A stretch of 64,000 nt of DNA from positions 49,435,706 through 49,499,705 of the forward strand of contig OZ018330.1 in the NCBI GenBank assembly GCA_963969495.1. Reading direction: 5' to 3'. The stretch comes from Ceratothoa steindachneri (lineage: Eukaryota > Arthropoda > Malacostraca > Isopoda > Cymothoidae). Each line of letters opens with the position of its first letter. The first letter of the stretch is position 1. The notes beneath the pieces are model-generated. The model had not been told where the DNA came from and ran no database searches. It worked only from the letters and a program-made list of their open reading frames with translations. A program made the position numbers and the translations under genes. Below are positions 42,971 to 57,945 of the stretch, one piece after another.

Positions 42971-44809
42971 AGGATAAATGGCAGTCCATTGAATCAACAC
43001 TTCCACCTGCATCAAAAGAAGACACTCTAATCCACACATTTCATTCTATTAACTCAAGCATTCCGTCTTTCACTATTATCGACTATGAAGCTTCAGCCAA
43101 ATCTCAGTTGACCAATTTGGGATTGAAAAATCTACATGATAACGCCTCCACCTCGCTTCACTTTAATAAGATTGCCCTACCCTCTTCCTCGAATTCTATC
43201 ATTGCGCCCGCAAACATAGAAAACAACACTTAATCTAACATATATCACTCACATATAATCTAACATATAAATTTCCAATATACAGCCGACAAAAACACTC
43301 CGATTAAACTTAAGAGTAAACACGACAAAATACATCTGAATAATCACAATGAAATCTACATCATAATTAGCTATGATTTTTTCTAGACTTTCATTGATTA
43401 TTATTTTGTTAACATTTAATTATTATTTTTTCACTCCATTAATTTTTTCAAATTATTTTATTTATCAACATAACCTTGATGTACATTCAGGCTATATCAC
43501 AACTAGGAATGATAATATGGTACATTATTTGCTATCATCATTACACAACCTATTCATTTTATGTTTTAAGCACTATTGAGATTAGTTTTAAATGTGCATT
43601 AAGTTTCAAGGTAATTAATTGGGTAATTATAATTATCTCCACACTTTTCTTCACGCGCCTTTCCCCTCATCAGAAGTTGTGGTGTTTCTACCAATTCCTC
43701 TCGCATCATAGGATCAGTTGCAAAATCTGTCACTCAACCTTCCTCCACCACTATGGTTACACAATAACCGGAACTTCTCACTTCCGGAGATAACATCTAG
43801 GGCAGATTTCTTCTGGAAATCATGGATAATGCAAGACCATAAGCATTTCCTTTGAGATGTAATATAAAGGGATTACAAGAAGAATGAGTTAATCCACCTT
43901 CAAAGATACGCACACATACACAACTACAGGTATTTTCTTGTATCATGACTTCACTAAGTCTCGCCTATTAATTTTAACTCTGCCTCCTGCTTTTGATAAA
44001 TGAAAATCAGAACTTATCTTTTTTGAGATACTTTTTAATAGTCATTCATTATTACCTGTTTATAATTACAGTGCCTGACCCTAATCGCTTATAGTCATTA
44101 AAGTATCGACCTATTTCCACAAGATTTTCTATTGAGGCCCAAGCACAACGTCCATTTATACTCCATTCCTTATTGTGCCTTGATTGAAGTGCCAGATTAA
44201 TAAACATGATGTATCGTCATGTCGATAATGTCAAATTATTTGTTTATAAAATAGTGTTAAATTATTTATAAAGTGGTCATATTTATTATTGGTATTAAAG
44301 TGCTGCTGCAAAGACTTAATTACTCTCGATCTGTGTGGAAAAGGGGAAGGTTCGATTGATTTTAGTGCAGATCAGCTGTAAAGCCCTTGGGCCAAAAGAT
44401 GAGAGAAAATGGAAGGGGAATTAATGTTACAAAAGCTACAGAAATTCAGCCTACCTTTCAAAATCGAAGCTTTTACCGCACGCTTCACTTCGAAGGCCCC
44501 CAAACTCTTGTGAATACTCAAATCATAGAGTCTTATTGAAACATACATCAGATTAAAATATAAGCAACCTTACCGTCAGATGCGATTTCCTCGAAAGTTA
44601 CTTTCAGGAATTTAGTGGAAGACAGCTTCGTAAATAATGTATTTGAAAAGCTTTGTGAAATTAAGAGACAACAATATCTACTTTCGAATCGGGTGATTTA
44701 CCATCGATCTGTTTAGTGTTATATTTCTTGATATGATGTGTTGTTTACATTGCTATTGAATAATATATTCCCTTAGCTGCTTTACAAGTAATTAAGAGGC
44801 AAAGAAATT
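42971..44809. other. unannotated DNA, possibly gypsy-derived at the left
   Basis: About 42960-43230 has a plus frame rich in Ser/Thr/Ile without stops ('SKEDTLIHTFHSINSS'), possibly more of the retroelement, but I cannot assign a domain. The rest is AT-rich with no recognised feature. Confidence 0.4.
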
Positions 44810-45440
44810 ATAGAAGTTGTTAGAAGAAAACTTCTTGCAAATCCAAATGTATCTGCCATAAGGAACTGAATGCAAATTTCACAGTCATCACATAATCGCA
44901 ATGTTAAACTTGATTTAAAAAGGTATCTTTATACTCGTATGACGTACTTTCAGTATCGGATTCTTGAGTACCCTCGCCCAATAGGATTTGTCGAATGGCT
45001 TCTCCATCAACCCTCTCGTTTTGTGGACATTATTATGATTGGTGACGAAGCACATTTGTATGTATATGGATGAAAAATGAATAATCATAGTGCTCTACAA
45101 TATGTTGCAGTGAACAAATCGTCTAATTACAACTTTGACCACGTTATTTGCAAGGAGAAGGTGTCTCCCTAGATCGGGATATACGGGAATGTCAGTCTTA
45201 TTGGTCTTTTATTTGACGACAATAACAAGAATAGAGTTGTCGACCTGAACTGGATTAATGAACAAATGGGTCTAAAACTGCATCGCAATTATCACAACAG
45301 ATTCATTAGATTTTGGTGGATTCAGGATGTTATCTTCCCACATAGACCCGTTGCGTTGAAAGAAAAATCGACAGAAATTTTCAGCAATCGCATAGTTGCG
45401 CAGAATCATTTATTTAAGTTTTTTGTTGTTTTTTTTAGGG
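44810..45440 (+). pseudogene. DD41D-type IS630/mariner transposase remnant
   Basis: The frames read 'EVVRRKLLANPNVSAIRN*', 'LDLKRYLYTRM' (usual 'DLKLxPYKxQ'), 'GFVEWLLHQPSRFVD', the first catalytic block 'MIGDEAHLYVYG' (45040-45072), 'CKEKVSP*IGIYGNVSLIG', 'VDLNWINEQMGLKLH', and the second block 'FIRFWWIQDVIFPHRPVALK' (45300-45360), ending 'IFSNRIVAQNHLF'. The third aspartate block is absent beyond 45420. Several stops. It is a closer match to 19130-19590 than to the 23774 element, so at least two related families are present. Confidence 0.8.
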
Positions 45441-49081
<3,641 letters not shown>

Positions 49082-49407
49082 GGTCTGCGGGTTGTAACAA
49101 CCACCACATGACTTTTGCCATAATTAATTTCTGACTTTCAAAAACTTTTTTAAGGCAGAAAGAAAGATGCAGTAATCGTGCAATGCAAACTATATATCCA
49201 TATAGTACATGAAAAAAAAATGGACGTGAGTGAGCACATGAGACAGAAAACCAGAGTTTTTTACTAACAAAGGGAAGAAACCATTTGTTGTTACATATGT
49301 ATAATTATATAATTACGTTGAATTATTAATAGATAAATAACTAGTTATCATGATATTTATGCAATTTGAAATCTGAGCCTGCCATTTATTCTTAATGAGA
49401 TATTACT

Positions 49408-49760
49408 TCGTCTTTATGAGGGTAGTGCTAAATTGTGCGCTGATCCTGAAGATTTATGATCCAGGGTTATATAATTTAAATCATAAAAAAATGTGCTTCT
49501 GTGTCACATTCTAAAGCATTGTAATATGTTGCACTTTTCGTCACAGCAAGGATTAGATCGAACGCAATAAAATTCCTTGGTTGGTCCTCTTCTTTAGGAT
49601 GGACAGTTATCGCGCGTCGCCTATCTCGAGGAAAATACCAGTCTTCTCCGATGAATTTATCTACGTGAAAGTATAAGAAATCCTTTATGGGGCGAAGAGG
49701 TTCACAATAGGCATAAACTTGTTGGAGGTAATCTGCGAATCCTTTATTTTATGACGATAA
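49408..49760 (-). repeat. retroelement-derived repeat, copy 2 (inverted)
   Basis: Reverse-complement partner of 42600-42970. On the minus strand the same blocks appear ('DSQITSNKFMP', 'EKTGIFLEIGDARITVHPKE', 'EEDQPRNFIAFDLILAV'). Upstream on that strand, an 88-codon frame (49744-50010) keeps going without stops and may be further retroelement sequence, but does not resemble the copy 1 flank. Confidence 0.8.
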
Positions 49761-50010
49761 ACATATTTTTGCCATTAAGTTCACTTATAATGAATTTGTG
49801 AATCTTTAGATTTTCCCTGATATAAATATCAGTCGAGGCGTCCCTGCCCTCATTTCCTTCTATAAGCAAAGTTCGAGACTCCCAGAATCGAATTCTTGGG
49901 TCTAACAGATGCTTCATAAATGAATGATCTCCGTTCTTATCCTTTTTTGAAAATTTCAAGTTATTTTTCAAGTGAAGACTTTGTTGTTTACCCTTTTGGC
50001 AAACCTCCAA

Positions 50011-52224
50011 CGCTAGCCAATCCCCCTTCTTTGGACACAGATGATAAGGTAAAATCGATCTTGAACATTTTTTTTTTTAATTTAATCAATTTGACTACCA
50101 GTTCGCAAACAGTCTTTTTGGTTTTATTTAGGGGGAGGGGGGGTTGTTTTCGATAATTGAACACATCACAAAATCAACGCTTGCCTTTCGTAAACTTACC
50201 TGACCAAAACATTTTATCTCATTAAGTTACAGGTGTTTTATGGCACTTTTAATAGGTGTTTGCAGAAATGGGGGGTTCTTTTATGGTGTGACTATTTTTA
50301 AAAAGCAATTTTAACTTATAAAAAATGGTAGTGAGGAGGATAAGGAAGATCCAGAGGGTTGACATGTTGAAATTATTGCGAGGGTGAAGACATGAGAACA
50401 TGAAACAATTTGCCCACTCCTTCCTAACACGTTTTATTGCTGTGTGTCGTAGTGTATCTAAGAAAGATGTGACAGATTCGGAAAATTGCTCTTCTATAAT
50501 TTTATTTATATATGTAAATGTGAAACAGCGTCGAAAGTTCTGAGGCCGCACAAAATGCACTAAAAAAATCCCATGGAGTCATTCACAAGCGCAAATAACC
50601 CTCTTAGAAGGGGACAATTCCGCAATCAGGTTCGCAACCAGTTAACTTTGCAATTGCGAAATTGCCACTTGATTGCGCTCGCGATAAACTTCAGGAAAAA
50701 ATCAAATTTGCAGAAGCATTTCAGCATAAGCACAACGCAATCTTCCCAACTATATCGCAACCGCAGAACCGCAATCATATTGCAATTGCGAAATCAATGA
50801 CTTTCGCAACTAAGCACAGAAGTCTCCTTCCTCTTCTCCCCATACAGGGTGCTCCACATAGACTATTACACCTGAAGCATGAAACGGCAGAACGCTTTCC
50901 CGGCTATAGTTACCACGACGCTCTCAATCCCTTTAAGAGGAGGGCAACGGCTATACATCTTCGACGCATCTTCACTTCCTTTATCTTCACCTCTTTCTTT
51001 ACAGATCTCTCCTTACAAAATTTCTCCGTGCGGCGGCCTCGATGTTATTGCGCGTTAAAAAATAAATACAAGGTTAACAGACTTAGGTCGCGTGCTCCCA
51101 ATTTTTTCACCAATTTAAAAAAAGAAGAAGATTTAATTAACAAACCTATTATCAATTAACAAGCCTATCTGACCATTACGACCTTCCAAACTTTCAAAAA
51201 CTCATTGAAAAATAAAACTGTTACCATCCGACCAACGGACATACGAGCCGTCATAGTAACTTTTGAGTCGCGTCCACATGACTAAAAACAAATCCCTTGG
51301 AAATGAATAACCCTTAATTTTAAGGTTAGAAAAATATCCAAATCATTATGAATACACAAAATGCTTCACTGAGATTCAAGTAACAATTAATATTATTTAA
51401 TTAAGAAAATATAGAATTTATAGAAACTCAACGAAAGCATTATTACATTCTAGAGAAATTAGGAGGTTGGAAGACAGGCAGATGAAAAAAGAAACCACCT
51501 AAGAAACGATTTGGAGTAGCAATGGCTGCAAAGAAGTTTGGTTAGGGTGTATTACAATCGTCCACGAATTAATAGCAAAATCAAAAGCACACAAAAATAT
51601 GAACGCCTCTACGTTGGCAAAGAGGGTGGTAACTCCCCCACACCCAAATAAAAATGTTGGTGGTGAGATTGTCTCTGCTACTAGTTACTGGTAGGAGTTA
51701 AGTTAAGTTGTTTTGTAGACTGCACATTGCACACTACAGGGGCATGGTTTTCACAACTAAACCCCCCAATCCCTAATTAACATTCCTAAATTAAAGGAAT
51801 TTAGGACAAATTCAAAGGCAAAGCATTTAGGTATAACTTAATTACCCCCCTCCCACACACACACACAGGGGGTGGGTCAATAACACAAAATTAGCAGGAT
51901 GTTCAAGGGGGCAGTGTGGAGGGAGGAGAGATGGTCAAGGGACGCAGAATATCTAAACCCTTGCCTACAGGAATTTATGTAGCGTGAAAGCACAAATATA
52001 TCGTTTCCAATTACCTTTGTGGAACCATTAGAAGCCGATACCGTTCAAATAAAGTCTGTTCCCAATCGGTTATTTTAATTTAGTAAATTTAATTTGCTTA
52101 AATCAAGAAATCTCTTCTATTAAATTTCCCTTTCGAGGAAAGGTTGAGGGGATAAAACGATCCATTTAACTTTTATCCCAATGTGAGAGTGATTCTTTTT
52201 AATGCTCATTTTGGGGCAGGGATT
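50011..52224. other. unannotated DNA, including the longest open frame in the window
   Basis: A 165-codon plus frame (50662-51159, starting MPLDCARDKLQEKIKFAEAF) overlaps a shorter one (50573-50800). It begins inside a cluster of TTGCAATTGCGAAA-type repeats (50640-50800), which themselves lack stops, and its product has no motif I recognise. I therefore do not call it a gene. The rest, including C-rich 51600-51900, is unassigned. Confidence 0.4.
50618..50810. repeat. cluster of CAATTGCGAAA-type palindromic words
   Basis: CGCAATCAGG, TTGCAATTGCGAAATTGCCA, CGCAATCTTCC, CCGCAATCATATTGCAATTG and CGAAATCAATGACTTTCGC occur in under 200 bp. TTGCAATTGCGAAAT appears nearly whole twice (50648 and 50779). 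It looks like a small scrambled repeat rather than an ordered array. Confidence 0.6.
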
Positions 52225-55115
52225 GATTATCCTTTACTAGTCGAGACTGCAAGGAACTGTATTTATTAGTGGAGACTGTGAGGGGGCGTCTTTAGTAGTT
52301 GGCACTGTTTGGGATTGGCTTTAAGAAGTTTCCCCTCCAAGGAATTGTCTTTACTAGTGAGTGCTGTGAAGGGGCGTCTTTACTCGAGGGCACTGCTTGG
52401 GATTGCCTTTACTAGTATGCACTACTAGAGGTTGTCTTTACTATTGGCCACTGTTCGGGACCGTCATTACTAGTGGGCTTTGAGAGAGATCGTCTTTACT
52501 AGTGAGCCCTTAGATAAGGCGTCTTTATTAGTGGGCACTGCAACGGATTGTCTTTACTCGTGGGCACTGTGACGGAGCGTCTGAACTGGTGAGCACTGTT
52601 TGGGATTGTCATTACTAGTGTGCACTGCTAGATGTGGATTTACTCGTGCGCACTGAGGTAGCGTCTTTACTAGTGGTCCCTGAGAGGCAGCGTCTTTATT
52701 AGTGGGCACTATGATGGTGCGTCTTTACTAGTGGGCAGTGTTTGGGATTGCCTTTGCTAGTTGCAGTGCGAGGATTTTTGTATTAATGGGCACTGAGATG
52801 AATTGTCTTTATTAGTGGGTATATCAAGGGATTGGCTTCAATAGTGGGCACTGCGATGGATTGCATTTACTAGTGGATACCTTGAGGAAGCGTCTTTACT
52901 ATTGGTCCCTGAGAAGGAGCCTCTTTATTAGTGGGCATTGCGAGGGGTTGTCTTTACTCGTGGGCACTATTTGGGATTTCCTTTACTAGTGGGTGCTGTG
53001 AGAGAGTGTTTTGAATAGTGTGCACTGTTACGGCGCTTCTTTACTAGTAGGCCCTAAGAGGGACCATTTTTACCACTGGGCACTACGAGGAATGTATTTA
53101 CTAGTGTGCACTGTGAGGAAGCGTCTTTATTAGTGGCCACTGCGAGAGGGTGTCTTTAGTCGTGGGCACTATTAGGGATTGACTTTACTAGTGGGCAGTG
53201 CGAGGAGTTTTTTTCACTAGTTGGCACAGCGAGGAGTTTTCTTAACTAGTTGGCACTGCTAGGATTTTTTTTACTAGTGGGCATTGTGAGGTAGCGTATT
53301 TACTAGTGGTCCTTGAAAGGAAGCGTCTTTATTACTGGGCACTTTGAGTGGCTTCTTTACTCCTTGGCACTGTGAGGGAACGTCTTTTCTAGTGGAACTG
53401 TTTGGGATTGCCTTTACTAGTTTGCACTCCGAGGAATTGTTTTTACTAGCGGACACTGTAAGGGGGCGTCTTTACTAGTGTGCACTGTTTCGGATTGCCT
53501 TTACGAGTGGTCACGGGTGGAGAGCGTCTTTACTAGTGGGCCCTAAGAGGGATAGTCTTTATTAGTGGGCACTGCGAGGGGTTGTCTTTACTCATGGGCG
53601 CTCAGAGAGAGCGTCTTTACTAGCGCGCACTGTTTGGGATTGTCTTTACTAGTGGGCACTGCAAGAGATTGGCTTTACTATTGGGCACAGTGCCGGAGTG
53701 TCTTTACTAGTGTGCCCTGAAAGGGGTCGTCTTTACTAGTGGCAGCGGCGAGGGGTTGTCTTTACTCGTGGCCACTGTTTGGGATTGCCTTTACTAGTAG
53801 GCACTGTGAGAGAGCGTCTTTAAAAGTGTGCACTGGTAGGAAGCTTCTTTTTTAGTGAGCCCTGAGAGAAAGTGTCTTTACTAGTGAGCACTACGATGAA
53901 TTGTATTTCCGACTGGGCACTGTGAGGCAGCCTCTTTATTATTGGGCATTGCGAGGTTGTCTTTACTCGTGGGCACTGTTTGGGATTACCTTTATTAGTG
54001 GACACTGCGAGGAATTTTCTTTACTAGTTGGCACTGCGAGGAATCTTCTTTACTAGTGGGCGCTACGAGTAATTTTTCTTACTAGTGGGCTCTACAAGGA
54101 ATTTTCTTTATTAGTGGGCACTTTGAGTGGCTTCTTTACTCCTGGGCACTGTGAGGGAACGTCTTTTCTAGTGGAACTGTTTGGGATTGCCTTTACTAGT
54201 TTACACTCCAAGGAATTGTTTTTACTAGCGAACACTGTGAGGGGGCGTCTTTACTAGTGTGCACTGTTTCTGATTACATTTACGAGTGGGCACTGGTGGG
54301 GAGCGCCTTTACTAGTTGGCCCTGAGAGGGAGCATCTTTATTAGTGGGCACTGCGAGGGATTGTCTTTACTCGTTAGCTCTGAGGTAGCGTCTTTACTAG
54401 TGGGCCCTAAGAGGGATAGTCTTTATTAGTGGGCACTGCGAGGGGTTGTCTTTACTCATGGGTGCTCAGAGAGAGCGTCTTTACTAGCACGCACTGTTTG
54501 GATTGCCTTTACTAGTGGGCACTGCGAGAGATTGTCTTTACTGTTGGGCACAGTGCCGGAGCGTCTTTATTAGTGTGCCCTGAAGGGGGTCGTCTTTACT
54601 AGTGACAGCGGCGAGGGGTTGTCTTTACTCGTGGCCACTGTTTGGGATTGCCTTTACTAGTAGGCACTGTGAGAGAGCGTCTTTAAAAGTGTGCACTGGT
54701 AGGGAGCTTCTTTTTTAGTGGGCCCTGAGAGGGAGTGTCTTTACTAGTGAGCACTACGATGAATTGTATTTCCTACTGGGCACTGTGAGGCAGCCTCTTT
54801 ATTATTGGGCATTGCGAGGTTGTCTTTACTCGTGGGCACTGTTTGGGATTACCTTTATTAGTGGACACTGCGAGGAATTTTCTTTACTAGTTGGCACTGC
54901 GAGGAATCTTCTTTACTAGTGGGCGCTACGAGTAATTTTTCTTACTAGTGGGCTCTACAAGGAATTTTCTTTATTAGTGGGCACTGAGGCGAATTTTCTT
55001 TACTAGTGGCACTGAGGGGAATTGTCTTTACTAGTGGTACTGCGAGGAATTGTCTTTACTAGTTGGCATTGTGAGAGATTTTCTTGACTCGATGGCACTG
55101 CGATAGATTAACTTT
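52225..55115 (+). repeat. 29-bp minisatellite, about 95-100 units, with higher-order repeats
   Basis: Units of the form (G)TCTTTACTAGTGGGCACTG plus about 9 variable bases (TGAGGGAGC, CGAGGGGTT, TTTGGGATT and others) repeat every 29 bp, for example with unit starts at 53468, 53497, 53526 and 53555. It is GC-richer than its surroundings. Larger blocks are repeated inside it (see 53330-54990). Short minus frames across it are by-products. Confidence 0.96.
53330..54990 (+). repeat. higher-order duplication inside the 29-bp minisatellite
   Basis: The unit series beginning with GGGCACTTTGAGTGGCTTCT at about 53338 recurs at about 54117 (a step of 779). The series from GGGCCCTAAGAGGGATAGTC at 53538 recurs at 54402 (a step of 864) and stays nearly identical for over 500 bp (to about 54970). 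The 85-bp difference is about three extra units (54310-54400) present only in the second copy. Copies are nearly identical while neighbouring units differ, so a block of about 27 units was duplicated recently. Confidence 0.88.
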
Positions 55116-55999
55116 ATATGGTCCTATAACATTATTAAAAAAGCAAAAAATATATAGAAATGGAAAAATAAAAGGATACAAATATTTTCTTATTTTTATC
55201 TCTGCACATAAATTTCTGAAGAAGTTCAAAGTGTCGCTTTTCCATCTTGATTTGCGCGTTATTTTTGGTCCAATAACTTCATCTGGTGGAGGATCTTTTT
55301 AAAAGTGGTTTAATAATATTTTCGTAAATATCTCCCTACGTCAGTCTTTGTCCAGCTGAAGGATGGAGCGTGATGCTTCGAAACTAGGCGTGTACTTGTG
55401 AATAAAAGTTCTCGCAAAGCTTTTTTCATTATTATTAATTATCAGCGTGTACACTACGCTAATCCACTAATATCTACGTAGGTTGCCTACTAAAATATAA
55501 GAATATATATCCTACAATCATGTATTAGGGATTAATCACTATGTTCATATACATCGAATATATAAGTTTCTATCAGTACTACAAGCGGGCACTTTTTTAA
55601 GCCCTTGACTCCGCTGGTAAAGAGAAACAACCCTAAAAATAAGCTGCCCTTAGGTACCTTGGGGCTGTTGATTTTCAAAACGACTCCTTCCCATCTTCGC
55701 GAAGAAGCTAGGTCCCCCTCATGCTCCGTCACTCAAAGTAGTCTCCTCTTTTTCCTACTCGTTTTATATATTTTCCTCAACATTCTTACATTCACTGTCT
55801 CAAAGCCCCCTTTTAAAATAACTATGCCCTGATGCCCGTTTATTTTTTATTGTTCTATCCAAAAAATTTCCTTCCCTCCATTCAAGGGGCGGATAGAATA
55901 TAGGGACGCCCCAGTAATTTGGGTTCCCGCTCGCCAGGGCTGTGTTCTGCTGCTCTCCCACACGTCCTGCCTTGTCTGCGGCCTTTGCTGTTTACTCCT

Positions 56000-56087
<88 letters not shown>

Positions 56088-57721
56088 CCCCCCTTCAAAA
56101 CAAGACTCGTAAACTATTCACGGCGGAGATAAACTCCCAATTTATTTCTTTTTCCTCCTACCTCCGAGATAAAGCAAAAACAGTCCCTCAAAAAACAGGA
56201 ATCGCACACCACACGCGCAAACAAACTTATAAATATACGAGAGCGACACACTTTTAGACAATCTTACACTTCATTTATGGCGCATACATGCATTTTAGGC
56301 ATGGATTTTAAGATGTCTTATATTGGTTTAAATACAGGGTGTTTATGTATGTCATCCAAGCGGAAAATTTGTGAGAGGACGACGAATTTAGCTCGACCCA
56401 CATAAGAGCGATTCTGTTCAAATTAGTCTCTAAAATGAGATTCAAAAACGCATAAAAAAAACATTGAAATTTCCATTTTTAACTCGATTCGCTAAATTTT
56501 CCGGCCTATCCTCGCTACACCAATACTCCACCCCACCCATCATTTATGAGCCGGTTACCTTCACTACCAACCCCCTCGCTACATTCCCATTCATCTGCCC
56601 CCCTCCCTTTCCAAATGCCTTTCTAACGTCTAACGTCCTCTCAAATGCCCCGGACAAGTATTTGAAGGCAGACATCTAATATCATTCGTCTCCCAATACC
56701 TAAATTGTAGACGCCGAAATCCCACGCGCAAGATTTAATACACAACAGCGCGCACACACAATCTACACATGCAAGTGCGCACATACGTGCCAAAATTTAA
56801 TAAACAAAGGGAAAGCTCGATCTCATTTGCTGTCCTTTACCTTCACTTAAATGGTGCCGGGCTCATAAATCAAGGGGTGATGGCTAGGCAGACTCAATTT
56901 TGGATTTTAGGGTCATCTCTGAAGAGTAGAAAGAAGTGTTCCGATGTAAAATGAACTGTTGATTCAAATAGAGTAGTTAAATCGATTAAATTTGACCCAT
57001 CTTCTTTGATGGGTAAGCGGATCTAAGTGTAATGGCGGCAGCATCAAACGTGGAATAAATGTGAATAAAATAACATTCACCCAAAGGATTTAAATTCTGA
57101 GTGTAAAATGATACCCAACGTCGTATATTTAGGAATAAAAAAAATACAGTGACACCTGCAGATGTACACAAAAGCACGAATCCCCAAAATAACCTCCAAG
57201 AAGGATAAATACTGAAGATGACCCGACAAAATATCCAAATAACTACCCCGTATTTTACAGACTTGACTTAGAGGGGAGGCATTTCTTCACACAGGCATAA
57301 ACAAAGGTTTTAACAGACTTCCCTTGGTCAGAATCACCCGAATAACCACACTAAACAGTAATTTGCGTTAGTTCAATGAAAAATTGGGTAAATCAGGATT
57401 ACACTTTAAGTTATTTTTGTTTTATAATCAAATGCCTCTTTTGATTACATTTGTTAATGTATCACAATCATTAATGTTGTTTTTCAGACTTAGTAAGAAC
57501 CTTTTCTAATGCATTTTAATTCTTTATGAGATTTACTTACATACTCGCATTCAAAACACGCCAAAACAAAAGATCGAAATTGAGTATTTTTCCATTTTAA
57601 ATATCAATGTGAATAGGATGTCCCAAAAGTTACCTATAGTTTTCAAAATCAACTAACATATATAGTTTATAGCTATGTTTTCATATAAAATAAAAATATT
57701 TACAAGGAAAATAAATATGCT
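55116..57721. other. unannotated DNA with (CT)n tract
   Basis: No gene recognised. 55372-55410 (ATGCTTCGAAACTAGGCGTG, then TACTTGTGAATAAAA) resembles about 1535-1575. Overlapping frames at 55605-55832 and 56464-56679 have no known motif. The (CT)n tract is listed separately. Confidence 0.45.
56001..56086 (+). repeat. (CT)n microsatellite
   Basis: About 43 uninterrupted CT units, ending in a short C run. Confidence 0.97.
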
Positions 57722-57945
57722 TTTAAGTAGGGTGCACGCGACTCTTGTAAGTTACTATGTCGGTCCTCGGTCAGTCGGTCGGATGGCAACCGTTTTACTT
57801 TTCAATGCACTTTGGAAAGTTTTGAAGGTCGTACGGTCAGACGATATGTTTTTTAAGTGATAATACTTTTGTTAATTATTTTTATTCTCAAAATTACTGA
57901 AATAATTTAGAGCGAGCGACTTAGGTTTCTTAACCGTGTTTAAAA
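57722..57945 (+). repeat. dispersed repeat R, partial copy 3
   Basis: Shares GCACGCGACTC, ACTATGTCGGTC, TCGGTCGGATGGCAACCGTT and AAAGTTTTGAAGGTCGTA with 14926-15330 and 15584-15965, but lacks most of the internal ~130-bp units. Its presence 42 kb away shows that R is dispersed, not just a local duplication. Confidence 0.65.

Noticed and set aside
50662..51159. 165-codon frame, the longest in the window
   Set aside because: No recognisable domain, begins in a cluster of CAATTGCG-type repeats that lack stops, and has no supporting promoter or splice context. Kept only as a note in the features.
52225..55115. 29-bp repeat length suggested a CRISPR array
   Set aside because: The units are directly head to tail with no unique spacers, there are no cas genes, and the window is clearly animal-like.
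55847..56257. Frames rich in Leu-Ser or Glu-Arg
   Set aside because: Translation of the (CT)n tract on either strand.
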